Positions 35,221 to 43,039 are shown, counted from the first letter of the stretch. The stretch is 64,000 nucleotides of DNA from Sinorhizobium sp. 6-70 (GCF_030124375.1 NZ_JASKLS010000001.1:62001-126000), one strand, 5' to 3'. The notes: generated by a model not told the origin, from the sequence alone. A program made the numbers and translations.

Positions 35221-35717
35221 CGAAGGAAACGCGCGCAAGCAAAGACCTGTCGGCACGCGGGCGCAAGCTCACCGGCTACGCTGCTGTGTTTGGGCAGAGC
35301 GCATCAATCGGCGGCGAATTCACGGAAAGCATCGAACCGGGCGCATTCCGGGCGGCACTGGCGAGCAATCCGGACATTCTGGCGCTCGTGGACCACGATA
35401 GCGGCAAGGTGCTCGCACGGACCCGGAGCGGCACGCTGCGGCTTGAGGAAGACGCGCACGGGCTGCGGTATGAAATCGATCTGCCGGAAACCACGCTTGG
35501 CCGTGATCTAATCGCCCTGGCTGAACGTGGCGACCTTGGCGGGGTCTCGTTTGGCTTCACTGTTCCGGAGGGTGGCGATGCGTGGGCGGGAAGTCACCGC
35601 ACGCTTAGTGCGGTCAACCTCTTTGAGATTTCCATTGTCCAAGCTTCCCGGCCTATTCCGGCACGTCTGTCGCGGCACGGGCAAGGCAGGAGCGCGGCAC
35701 TATTGCCCGGCGCTTGA
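35217..35717 (+). CDS. HK97-family prohead protease
   Basis: A 166-aa protease that cleaves the capsid scaffolding domain and itself. It shows LTGYAAVFGQSASIGGEFTE, ALVDHDSGKVLARTRSGTL with the catalytic His near residue 60, and GGVSFGFTVPEGG with the catalytic Ser near residue 106. Its start overlaps the connector gene. In most HK97-like phages the protease precedes the capsid gene; here it follows it. Confidence 0.92.
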   Translation: MTKETRASKDLSARGRKLTGYAAVFGQSASIGGEFTESIEPGAFRAALASNPDILALVDHDSGKVLARTRSGTLRLEEDAHGLRYEIDLPETTLGRDLIALAERGDLGGVSFGFTVPEGGDAWAGSHRTLSAVNLFEISIVQASRPIPARLSRHGQGRSAALLPGA

Positions 35718-35744
35718 GGATTGCAGAACTAGGAGGAGGCGCTC

Positions 35745-36935
35745 ATGTGGCCATTTAATCGCAAGACTGAAACCCGCATTGCGTCGTCTGATCCCTTCCT
35801 TGGGGAATTCCTTTCGGCTCGCTGGCAGGGCTCGGCGGATATCGCCAAGGCTTCCGGGCTGGCAACCGCGCATCGCTGTGTCTCGGTCATAGCGGAGTCG
35901 CTGGCTGCTGTTCCGCTCAAGCTCTACCGGCGAAAGGAAGGTGGCGGCGCGGAGCCTGCAACCTCGCACCCGCTCTATTCCGTGCTTCAAGACGAGATGG
36001 CTCCGGGCGTGTCTGCGTTCGACGGTCGCGAGTTTATGGCGCGGAGCGTGCTCACCTACGGCGATAGCTTCCACAAGATCATTCGCAACGGCAACGGGCA
36101 GGTCACGGGCCTTGTACGCATGCTGCCGGGAGACACTGACGTTGAACGGCTGCGGTCGGGGCGTCTGCGGTATCGCTGGAATGATCCGCTAGGTTCGTCT
36201 GAAACGCTTCTGGAGCATGAAGTCCTGCATGTTCGCTATCAGTCGGTTGACGGCATTCGGGGCCGCTCACCGATCAATATTGCAGCGCAGACCTTCGGGC
36301 TTGCTGTAGCGCAACAGGATCAAGCGGGCTCGCAGGCAGAGAACGCTTTCCGGCCTGCTGGCGCGCTGGTGTTCCCGAATAACCTTCCGGCGCAGGGCAA
36401 GGATACGGCAATGCAGCGCTTCAAGGAGCGTTTCGTTGGCGCGACCAAGGCGGGCGAGGTCATGGTGCTTGATGGCGGCGTGAAGTTTGAGCAATTCCAG
36501 TTTTCGGCAAAGGACTCCGAATTTCTGGAAAGCCGGAAGCTGTCGGCGCTCGACATTTGCCGGGTCTATGGCGTCCCGCCCTCTGTGGCTGGAATTCTGG
36601 ACTTCGGCACCTATGCGAACACGGAGCAGGAGTCGCGCACGTTCGTAACGCGATGCTTGAGCCCGTTTGCAGGGCGCATTGAAAGCGCGATGGACTTGGC
36701 GTTGCTAAGCCCGGACGCACGCAAGGCGGGGCTGTTCATTGCTCATGACCTGACGGAATTGCAGCGCGGCGACCTTAAGAGCCAATACGAGGCTTACAGG
36801 CTTGGCCGTGATGGCGGCTGGTTGAGCGTCAATGACATTCGCGGGCTGCTGGACATGCCCAAGGTTGACGGCGGCGACAGCTACCTTGAACCGCTCAACA
36901 TGGCGCGCGCTGACGAGGAGCGCCCGGATGCTTGA
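35745..36935 (+). CDS. HK97-type portal protein
   Basis: A 396-aa portal. Features include ATAHRCVSVIAESLAAVPLK near residue 40, PGVSAFDGREFMARSVLTYG near 87, the VRYQSVDGIRGRSPI stretch, DICRVYGVPPSVAG near 268 and FVTRCLSPFAGRIESAMD. The 12-mer ring would be the DNA entry gate and the docking site of TerL and connector. Start set by AGGAGGCGCTC. Its stop overlaps the head-closure gene by 8 bp. Confidence 0.94.
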   Translation: MWPFNRKTETRIASSDPFLGEFLSARWQGSADIAKASGLATAHRCVSVIAESLAAVPLKLYRRKEGGGAEPATSHPLYSVLQDEMAPGVSAFDGREFMARSVLTYGDSFHKIIRNGNGQVTGLVRMLPGDTDVERLRSGRLRYRWNDPLGSSETLLEHEVLHVRYQSVDGIRGRSPINIAAQTFGLAVAQQDQAGSQAENAFRPAGALVFPNNLPAQGKDTAMQRFKERFVGATKAGEVMVLDGGVKFEQFQFSAKDSEFLESRKLSALDICRVYGVPPSVAGILDFGTYANTEQESRTFVTRCLSPFAGRIESAMDLALLSPDARKAGLFIAHDLTELQRGDLKSQYEAYRLGRDGGWLSVNDIRGLLDMPKVDGGDSYLEPLNMARADEERPDA

Positions 36936-37281
36936 GGCTGGCAAGCTCACAACGCCTATCGCGCTCATGTACCGTCCGCCCGGAAACGACGGCTACGGCG
37001 GTACAGTGCCTTGGAGCGGGCCTTGGACAGAGCTTTTCAGGACTGCGGCGGACATGCGGACCATTCGCGGCTCGGAGACGGTCGTCGGCCAAATGCTGGC
37101 AAACGTCACTATGGTTGAATTCTGGACGCGATACCGCCCGGAATTCACTTCGCAGCCGATCAATGAAAAGTGGCAGGTCAAGACGACGCGTGACGGGCGC
37201 ATGTGGGATATCAAGCTTGTCGATATCGATTCACGGCGCAGGTTCGTGCGGATTACGGCGCAAACCGCGCTATTTACGTGA
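36928..37281 (+). CDS. Phage head closure protein
   Basis: A 117-aa protein of the SPP1 gp16/head-closure type: LTTPIALMYRPPGNDGYGGT, TELFRTAADMRTIRGSETV, VEFWTRYRPEFTSQPINEKW and DIKLVDIDSRRRFVRITAQT. It closes the connector after packaging and offers the tail interface. It is the last protein gene of the element and is followed by a terminator. Confidence 0.87.
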   Translation: MLEAGKLTTPIALMYRPPGNDGYGGTVPWSGPWTELFRTAADMRTIRGSETVVGQMLANVTMVEFWTRYRPEFTSQPINEKWQVKTTRDGRMWDIKLVDIDSRRRFVRITAQTALFT

Positions 37282-37287
37282 CAAGGA

Positions 37288-37320
37288 GGCTCGGCGGGAA
37301 ACTGCCGGGCCTTTTCTTTT
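37288..37320 (+). terminator. Terminator of the structural operon
   Basis: GGCTCGGC and GCCGGGCC pair (one G-T) around GGGAAACT and are followed by TTTTCTTTTT. It lies 7 bp after the head-closure stop. Confidence 0.82.
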
Positions 37321-37339
37321 TCCGAACCCACGCACCGAA

Positions 37340-37373
37340 GGGGGCGGGAAGTAGGGGCGAAGCCCCTTTGTCT
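37340..37373 (-). repeat. Island hairpin repeat, copy 5
   Basis: Inverted copy: on the minus strand AAAGACAA, hairpin GGGGC-TTC-GCCCC, then TACTTCCCGCCCCC. It sits just beyond the structural-operon terminator. Confidence 0.68.
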
Positions 37374-37711
37374 TTTCTGGCGCATGTGAGGAATGGGAAG
37401 AATCACGGCGGCGCTCGCTCAAGCGGACGGTGCAGGGCTTGGTTTCAACACGTAGCGTGTTGTCGGTTGTGAATTAGCCGTCAGAAACAAGCTAAGTTAT
37501 CAACACTTGACCGCGAATCGCCTATTGATTTCTATCGAAAAACGAGTATGCGCAGCGCGAAAATTTAACGCACTGATTAATATACGGTTCTAACGTATTT
37601 GATTCGTGAGTTGTTGAGATTCGCCTGATTGACAAACACGTTAGCTGTTGCAACGAGTTGCAAATCGGTCTACTCAATTTACGTATTCCACAGTGATCCA
37701 CAGTGGATGCA

Positions 37712-37740
37712 GAAAAAAAGAGCCCCGCCAAAGCGGGGCT
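37712..37740 (-). terminator. Intrinsic terminator, minus strand
   Basis: AGCCCCGC-TTTG-GCGGGGCT is a perfect 8-bp stem followed by CTTTTTTT on the minus strand. It ends the RNA candidate and converges on the structural operon. Confidence 0.88.
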
Positions 37741-37957
37741 AAAATGACATGCATTAGGCTGGGTAAACGATAGCCGCGCTGCAACGTGGCCAACGTCGGC
37801 AATGGGGGCGTACTACCTCCCATTGCCCCAGTCTGAAGCGCCAGTATCGAATGACCGATACCGGCCTTTGAATTGGGCATGCGATGCGCATAGTCTTTAT
37901 CCTTTCCGGATAAAGGCAAGAAAGGTCTTGCCGCCCCTTCGGTGACTTCCGCCGAAG
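37712..37957 (-). ncRNA. Candidate structured noncoding RNA
   Basis: Read on the minus strand: hairpins CTTCGG...CCGAAG (37937-37957), GGCAAGA-CCTT-TCTTGCC (37915-37932), TTTATCC-GGAAA-GGATAAA (37896-37914), GCCGGTATCG...CGATACTGGC (37840-37865), GGCAATGGG...CCCATTGCC (37798-37827), then an intrinsic terminator. The one imperfect pair, in the fourth stem, is G-U only on the minus strand (A-C on the plus strand), which supports this orientation. About 245 nt. An 81-codon open frame overlaps it but lacks a good ribosome site and protein character. The 5' end is not known. Confidence 0.62.
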
Positions 37958-38180
37958 CTAAATCCTCCCAAGGTAAGGTTGGACGAGAAGCTCCGAATCA
38001 GGCGAGCGCGAATCGTTATGCCACCCTGAATATCCACAAGGCACCACGCGGTTGCAAGCCGCAGGCCATCGTTCACGGTCTGTTTTCCTTAGTTATTCAC
38101 AATGTGCGGGGGAAAAGGGTAGCGCCACGGTTATGGCAACCGGCGAAAAATACCAAAAAATCCAACAAAATCAATGGTCA

Positions 38181-38194
38181 TGGCGGAGGAGGTG
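38181..38194. repeat. Right attachment site copy
   Basis: TGGCGGAGGAGGTG, the 3' end (CCA, acceptor strand and start of the T-stem) of tRNA-Ser, identical to 27537-27550. Confidence 0.85.
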
Positions 38195-38270
38195 GGATTC
38201 GAACCCACGGTACGCTTTCACGCACGCCGGTTTTCAAGACCGGTGCCTTAAACCGCTCGGCCACTCCTCC
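38181..38270 (-). tRNA. tRNA-Ser (UGA)
   Basis: A 90-nt class II tRNA including CCA. Acceptor arms GGAGGAG and CTCCTCC pair, the anticodon arm is CCGGTCTTGAAAACCGG with anticodon TGA, there is a long variable arm (GTGCGTGAAAGCGTAC), and the T-arm is GTGGGTTCGAATCCCAC. Intact despite insertion of the element at its 3' end. Confidence 0.96.
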
Positions 38271-38771
38271 AGTCGATTGAAAAGATTGAGAAATCTAACG
38301 GTTGCTGATTTCCTGAAAACGGCAACTGCTTGCTACCCAATCATTCGACGGCTGGCTTTTTAGCAGCTTTGATCGCCGCGTCAACGTGCTCCGGCACGAT
38401 GCCGAGCCTCAACAGTCGGTCGAAAGTCGCAGACACTCGCCTTTCACAGCCGACGACAGCTACACCAGACTTAGCGCTAGGTTGAACAGCCAAATCTCGC
38501 CGTCTTCGCAAGACTTGATGTGCCCGGCGTTGAGAGAATTCTCGTGTCCCCCGAAAAGCCCCGAGGCTCCCCAAGAGCGGCTCGCGGACCGATTTATACG
38601 ATTTGTAAACCATAACGGAACATTTTTGCCGCGCTTCGGGCTTCCCGTTCGCAATTTTGCCGTCTTGCTGACATGATTAATCGACTGTCTCGTTTCGAGA
38701 CGCCGAGCTTTCCGCGGGGGCTAGAGCGGAACGTTTTCGAAATACGGCTTTGCGAACGATATTGGGGACAG
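38271..38771. other. Intergenic region upstream of rlpA
   Basis: A 501-bp gap. Open frames on both strands near 38341-38676 show no protein-like signature. The promoters of tRNA-Ser (minus) and rlpA (plus) must lie here. Confidence 0.5.
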
Positions 38772-39806
38772 ATGATATTCAGTAGAGATGCAGCACTTCT
38801 TTCGAGGGGTCTACGTGTTGCTGCGGTTCCGTTGCTTTGCGCGACGCTTGCCGCCTGTGGTTCGGCGTCGAGCGTCAAGACGAGCAAGGCGCGGAGTAAG
38901 GAATACTTTCCCGAGTCTGTCTATGGCGTCAAAGCGAGTCCGCGGGTCGCGACCGGGCGGAACATCCCGAAGGGCGGCGGGCGCTACCAGGTTGGCAACG
39001 CCTATCAGGTCAAGGGTAGGTGGTATCAGCCGAAGGAGGATTTCGGCTACAACAGGGTTGGCGTTGCTTCCTGGTATGGCTCTGCCTTTCACGGGCGACT
39101 GACGGCGAACGGCGAAGTCTACGACAAGTACCACCTGTCTGCCGCGCACCCGACTTTCCCGCTGCCGAGCTATGCCCGCGTCACCAATATGGAGAATGGC
39201 ACATCGGTCATCGTCCGCGTGAACGACCGCGGCCCCTACGAGTACGGCCGCATCATCGACGTCTCCTCGAAGACAGCCGATATGTTGGACATCAAGGGCA
39301 AGGGCAGTGCCAAGGTGCGCGTGCAATATGTCGGTCGCGCGCCGCTCGAAGGCAATGATATGCCTTATCTGATGGCCTCCTACGTCAAGAAGGGTGACCG
39401 TAGCCCCGGCGTGATGCCGGAAGGCCAGATCGCGACGGGTGTCATGGTTGCGTCGAACGAGCCGTTCCGCAACCAGGTGCCGGATCTCGCCAGTGTGCCG
39501 GTCCCTCAGAGGTCGATGCTGGATACGGGCGTGCCGGTGACGGCGCTGGCCAAGCCGGCGCCGCAGGTCGCCATGCCGCAATCTCTTCGCGAATTCGTCG
39601 CGCTTCCGGAGATCGGGCCAATCCCCACCGAGCGGCCGGAACTGATCCCGATGCCTGACGGCAGCATGGCCTATGCCGCCGCCTACGTCGAAGTCCGCGT
39701 CAGCGACAAGGCTTCGCCCTTCGAGGCGATCATGGTCGATCCGAACCCGCTGACGGCCGATTCCATCGTCGCCTATGCAAAGCGCCAGAACAGGGATGGT
39801 GTTTAG
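38772..39806 (+). CDS. rlpA: Septal ring lytic transglycosylase RlpA
   Basis: A 344-aa lipoprotein. The signal ends in the lipobox LAAC near residue 27. The double-psi beta-barrel domain follows: GVASWYGSAFHGRLTANGEV near residue 97, the catalytic-type Asp in NDRGPYEYGRIIDVSSKTAD near 152. The C-terminal ~120 residues are Pro-rich with no SPOR domain that I can see. RlpA cleaves denuded glycan strands at the septum. The frame is open 33 codons upstream, but the ATG at 38772 gives the proper signal peptide. dacA-like follows 63 bp later. Confidence 0.9.
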   Translation: MIFSRDAALLSRGLRVAAVPLLCATLAACGSASSVKTSKARSKEYFPESVYGVKASPRVATGRNIPKGGGRYQVGNAYQVKGRWYQPKEDFGYNRVGVASWYGSAFHGRLTANGEVYDKYHLSAAHPTFPLPSYARVTNMENGTSVIVRVNDRGPYEYGRIIDVSSKTADMLDIKGKGSAKVRVQYVGRAPLEGNDMPYLMASYVKKGDRSPGVMPEGQIATGVMVASNEPFRNQVPDLASVPVPQRSMLDTGVPVTALAKPAPQVAMPQSLREFVALPEIGPIPTERPELIPMPDGSMAYAAAYVEVRVSDKASPFEAIMVDPNPLTADSIVAYAKRQNRDGV

Positions 39807-39869
39807 CGCCAACTTCAGTTGAAGAGGCTTGTGCGCGCTGCTATGCCCATGAAGAAGCCGGAGTTTCTC

Positions 39870-41024
39870 ATGCGCATAAAGTTGCTCGCGGTCGTGGCCT
39901 TTCTTGCGGCGACCGCCTCGACAAACGCGGTCGCGCAGACGCCCGCATTCGATACCAAGGCGAAACAGATCTATCTCGTCGATGGGGAGACCGGCACAGT
40001 GCTCTTCGCGCGCGGCGAAGACGAACCCGTGCCGCCGGCATCGCTCGCCAAGCTGATGGCGATGGAGGTGGTCTTCGAGGCACTGGACAAGGGCGAGCTG
40101 AGCCCCGAGACGACGTACGAGGTCTCCGAACACGCCTGGCGGACCGGGGGCGCACCTTCCGGCACCTCAACGATGTTTGCCGCCATCAAGTCGCGGATCC
40201 GCGTTGTGGACCTCATTCAAGGCGCTACCGTACAACTGGCAAACGATGCCTGCATCATCCTCGCGGAGGGCATGACCGGCAGCGAGGCTGCCTTTGCCAA
40301 GCGTATGACGGCGCGGGCGCGCGAACTCGGTATGCCCGTTGCCTCGTTCAACAACGCCACCGGTCTGCCGGATCCCGCCAACAAGATAACGATGCGGGAA
40401 CTGGTGACGCTGGCGCGGCACCTGCGCGAGGCTCACCCGAATTTCTACCGGCTGTATTCCCAAGCCGAGTTTGAATGGAACAAGATCCTTCAACGCAATC
40501 GCAACCCGCTGATAGCGGCCAATGTCGGCGTCGATGGCCTGGCGACGGGATTTGCGGAAGGTTTCGGCTTTTCGCTGGCCGCGTCGATGCAGCGTAGCGA
40601 CCGTCGCGTTTATCTCGCCATGGGCGGGCTCGAAAGCGACAAGGAACGTACGGAAGAAAGCCGCAGGGTGCTCGATTGGGCGATGACGGCCTTCGAGAAA
40701 CGGCGCATTTTCGCCGACGGAGAGACGATCGGCGAAGCAAGTGTCTATGGCGGCGCGGCATCGCATGTCGGCCTCGTCGCGGGCGGGCCGATCGATGTGC
40801 TTCTCCCGGCCAACAACGCTGAACGGCTCACCGCGCGCATCGTTTACAAGTGGCCGCTCACGGCGCCGGTCGCGGCCGGTCAGGAGGTCGGCGTCGTCAA
40901 GCTCTGGAACGGTGAGCGGCTGTTGGTGGAAGTGCCGCTGAAGACCGCCAGCGCTGTCGAGGTCGGTACGCTGACCAGCCGCGCGGTCGATGCGCTCCAG
41001 GAGCTTCTCTTCTTCTGGCTGTAA
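39870..41024 (+). CDS. D-alanyl-D-alanine carboxypeptidase-like protein (S11) with altered motifs
   Basis: A 384-aa DacA/DacC-type low-mass PBP with a signal peptide (MRIKLLAVVAFLAATASTNA) and a C-terminal amphipathic anchor (DALQELLFFWL). The acyl-enzyme motif SxxK is intact (PASLAKLM, near residue 47). The second motif reads VQLANDAC where SxN (QSGNDAC) is expected, and the third reads VDGLATGF where KTG is expected, so the Ser and Lys of the usual proton relay are Leu and Ala. Activity may be lost or changed. It probably shares a transcript with rlpA. Earlier in-frame ATGs (39819, 39843) are less likely starts. Confidence 0.85.
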   Translation: MRIKLLAVVAFLAATASTNAVAQTPAFDTKAKQIYLVDGETGTVLFARGEDEPVPPASLAKLMAMEVVFEALDKGELSPETTYEVSEHAWRTGGAPSGTSTMFAAIKSRIRVVDLIQGATVQLANDACIILAEGMTGSEAAFAKRMTARARELGMPVASFNNATGLPDPANKITMRELVTLARHLREAHPNFYRLYSQAEFEWNKILQRNRNPLIAANVGVDGLATGFAEGFGFSLAASMQRSDRRVYLAMGGLESDKERTEESRRVLDWAMTAFEKRRIFADGETIGEASVYGGAASHVGLVAGGPIDVLLPANNAERLTARIVYKWPLTAPVAAGQEVGVVKLWNGERLLVEVPLKTASAVEVGTLTSRAVDALQELLFFWL

Positions 41025-41081
41025 CAAATGCACGCGCGACCGTTCCTTCCGGCGAACCAATCGGCTAAACAGGGCCGATAG

Positions 41082-41184
41082 CTGCAGCGCCGCACGTCTC
41101 CTGAGACGCGTAATGGACGCTATAGCGCTTTGAATTGCTGCATGTTTTTATCCCTGAATCGGCTGCGATCCAGGGAAACATGCA
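41082..41184 (-). repeat. RIME-type intergenic repeat (inverted)
   Basis: About 103 bp, CTGCAGCGCCGCACG to AAACATGCA. It ends 20 bp before the tmk start codon, the same placement as the copy at 15065. Confidence 0.85.
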
Positions 41185-41204
41185 GTCGGCCGATTTGGGA
41201 ACGT

Positions 41205-41885
41205 ATGGCGCTGACGAAGGGTTTGTTTGTAACGTTTGAGGGCGGGGAAGGGGCCGGCAAGTCGACCCAGATGCGCCTGCTGGCCGATTCGCTGCGGGCG
41301 CGTGGTTACGAGGTGCTGACCACGCGAGAGCCTGGCGGCTCCGTCGGCGCGGAGGCAGTGCGCCACGTCCTGCTTTCCGGGGCAGCTGAGTCTTTCGGCA
41401 TTCGCATGGAGGCGATTCTTTTTGCGGCCGCGCGTAGCGATCACGTCGAAGAGGTGATCCGGCCGGCGCTTCAGAAGGGAACCATCGTCCTGTGTGATCG
41501 CTTCATGGATTCCTCGCGGGTCTACCAGGGTATCACCGGCAACCTCGAACCAGCATTCGTGGAAACGCTCGAACGCGTGGCCGTCAACGGCGTGATTCCG
41601 GACCGAACAATCATTTTCGATCTGCCTGCCACCGTCGGGCTCGAACGCGCGCGTCGCCGAGCAGCCAGCGGCAGTCCCGACCGTTTCGAGAAAGAGCAGC
41701 TTGAGACGCACGAGAAACGGCGCGAGGCCTTCCTCGACATCGCGGAGGCCGACCCTCGGCGTTGTCGTGTCGTCGATGCGGCACGGCCGCCGGACGTCAT
41801 AGCCGCCGAGGTGCGCGAGATCATGGACGCGTTGCTGTCGGACGGTGACGAACCACGGTCGTCAAGCGCGGAAGCTGCGTCATGA
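41205..41885 (+). CDS. tmk: Thymidylate kinase
   Basis: A 226-aa dTMP kinase. The P-loop [12 protein letters not shown] is near residue 9, the DR(F/Y) motif [13 protein letters not shown] near residue 93, and the LID region [15 protein letters not shown] near 150. It makes dTDP for DNA synthesis. The frame is open 25 codons upstream, but that part translates the RIME repeat and is rejected. It overlaps holB by 4 bp (ATGA). Confidence 0.96.
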   Translation: MALTKGLFVTFEGGEGAGKSTQMRLLADSLRARGYEVLTTREPGGSVGAEAVRHVLLSGAAESFGIRMEAILFAAARSDHVEEVIRPALQKGTIVLCDRFMDSSRVYQGITGNLEPAFVETLERVAVNGVIPDRTIIFDLPATVGLERARRRAASGSPDRFEKEQLETHEKRREAFLDIAEADPRRCRVVDAARPPDVIAAEVREIMDALLSDGDEPRSSSAEAAS

Positions 41886-42913
41886 CGGCGGAACGTCCCG
41901 GTGTGCTGGAAGGAGCCGTGGCCCCTGCTGAAAACAGCAAGCTGTTCGGCCATCCTCAGGCAGAAGAGTTTCTGGCCCAGAGCTACAAGTCAGGCAAAGG
42001 GCACCATGCGGTCCTCATCGAGGGACCGGAGGGCATCGGCAAGGCGACGCTTGCCTTCCGCTTCGCGAACCACATCCTGAACCATCCCGAACCGGCGACG
42101 GCGCCCGATCATCTCGCCGATCCGGATCCTGCTTCGATCGTCACTCGGCAGCTTGCTTCCGGCGCATCGCACAACCTGCTTCATCTCACTCGCCCCGTGG
42201 ATGAGAAAACGGGCAGGGCAAAAGGGGCGATCACCGTGGACGAAGTGCGCCGCGTCGGAAAGTTCTTCGGCCAAACATCCGGCACGGGGAACTGGCGCAT
42301 CGTCATCATCGACCCGGCGGACGATCTCAACCGCAATGCGGCCAATGCCATCCTCAAGATACTCGAGGAGCCGCCGCGCCGCTCGCTCTTCCTGGTGCTC
42401 ACGCACGCGCCTGGAAAACTGCTGCCGACCATCCGCTCGCGCTGCCTTCCGTTGCGGCTGAAGCCGCTGGACCACGAGGCCATGCGCCAGGCGCTTGCGC
42501 ATCTCGGCTTCGATATGACGGGGCCGAATGTCGAGCGGATTCTCGCCGCGGCAAACGGCAGTGTTTCCGAGGCACTAAAGCTCATCAATTACGGCGGTCT
42601 CGATATCGCCGCCGCCTTCGAAGACATCCTGGCGGGGCAGGGACCCGCCGTGCGCAGGCAGATGCACAAGCTTGCCGATATTCTGGCGGCAAGGGACAGC
42701 GAAACGATCTTCGATTTCTTCTCGTCCCTGTTGACCGGGCGCGTCATGCAGCAGGCGCGGGACGCGGCGCTCGCCGGCGATATCGGCAGGGCCGAGCGCC
42801 TTGCGAGCCTCGCCAGTACTTTCGCGGAGCGCCTGACGGTGAGCAACGCCTACAATCTCGATCGAAAACAGACGATCCTGTCGCTGCTCGAAGACCTGAA
42901 GGACGCTTCTTAG
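41882..42913 (+). CDS. holB: DNA polymerase III subunit delta'
   Basis: A 343-aa clamp-loader subunit of the AAA+ type. The degenerate P-loop region [11 protein letters not shown] is near residue 49, the sensor/SRC-like [19 protein letters not shown] near 175, preceded by [15 protein letters not shown] near 150. The rhizobial-type zinc cysteines are absent. Translationally coupled to tmk and followed by metG, a conserved replication/translation operon. Confidence 0.93.
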   Translation: MTAERPGVLEGAVAPAENSKLFGHPQAEEFLAQSYKSGKGHHAVLIEGPEGIGKATLAFRFANHILNHPEPATAPDHLADPDPASIVTRQLASGASHNLLHLTRPVDEKTGRAKGAITVDEVRRVGKFFGQTSGTGNWRIVIIDPADDLNRNAANAILKILEEPPRRSLFLVLTHAPGKLLPTIRSRCLPLRLKPLDHEAMRQALAHLGFDMTGPNVERILAAANGSVSEALKLINYGGLDIAAAFEDILAGQGPAVRRQMHKLADILAARDSETIFDFFSSLLTGRVMQQARDAALAGDIGRAERLASLASTFAERLTVSNAYNLDRKQTILSLLEDLKDAS

Positions 42914-43039
42914 GCGGGACGGGAGCCAAGGGACGCGGATTTCTCCGCGCCGCGCCGCATCAGTGGGCTTTTTATGCGCCCGGCGGTTTCCTACCTGAAG
43001 GCGATGCGCTAATAGCTGCCCTAGTCCAAGATCCGAGAT

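Larger units (their letters stand above)
37374..38180. other. Gene-free right end with DnaA-box-like sites
   Basis: No protein gene is convincing here. It is AT-rich from 37440 to 37700. Four sites differ from the DnaA box TTATCCACA by one base (37497, 37694, 38030, 38093) and one by two (37684), all in the same orientation. The structured RNA candidate at 37712-37957 lies inside this region. Confidence 0.45.
27537..38194 (+). mobile_element. Capsid-forming phage satellite (cf-PICI-like island) in tRNA-Ser
   Basis: A 10,658-bp element bounded by a 14-bp direct repeat, TGGCGGAGGAGGTG, whose right copy is the 3' end of tRNA-Ser. Protein genes are all on the plus strand: integrase, AlpA, RepA-like helicase, HNH endonuclease, terminase large subunit, tail-tube-like protein, a 59-aa protein, HK97-type capsid, gp6-like connector, prohead protease, portal and head closure. 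Tape measure, baseplate, fibres, lysis genes and a CI-type repressor are not seen. Size and content match capsid-forming phage-inducible islands, which package themselves and use helper tails; a decayed prophage is the alternative. All reading frames look intact, which argues against decay. Confidence 0.82.

Noticed and set aside
37674..37919. 81-codon minus-strand frame at the right end of the satellite
   Set aside because: It covers hairpins and the terminator, has no ribosome site and odd composition. A structured RNA explains the region better.
27537..38194. Gene transfer agent
   Set aside because: GTA clusters lack an integrase, att repeats and a replication gene and carry full tail modules. 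This element has the first three and lacks the tail.
38341..38676. Overlapping open frames on both strands between tRNA-Ser and rlpA
   Set aside because: No ribosome site or protein-like sequence; treated as intergenic.
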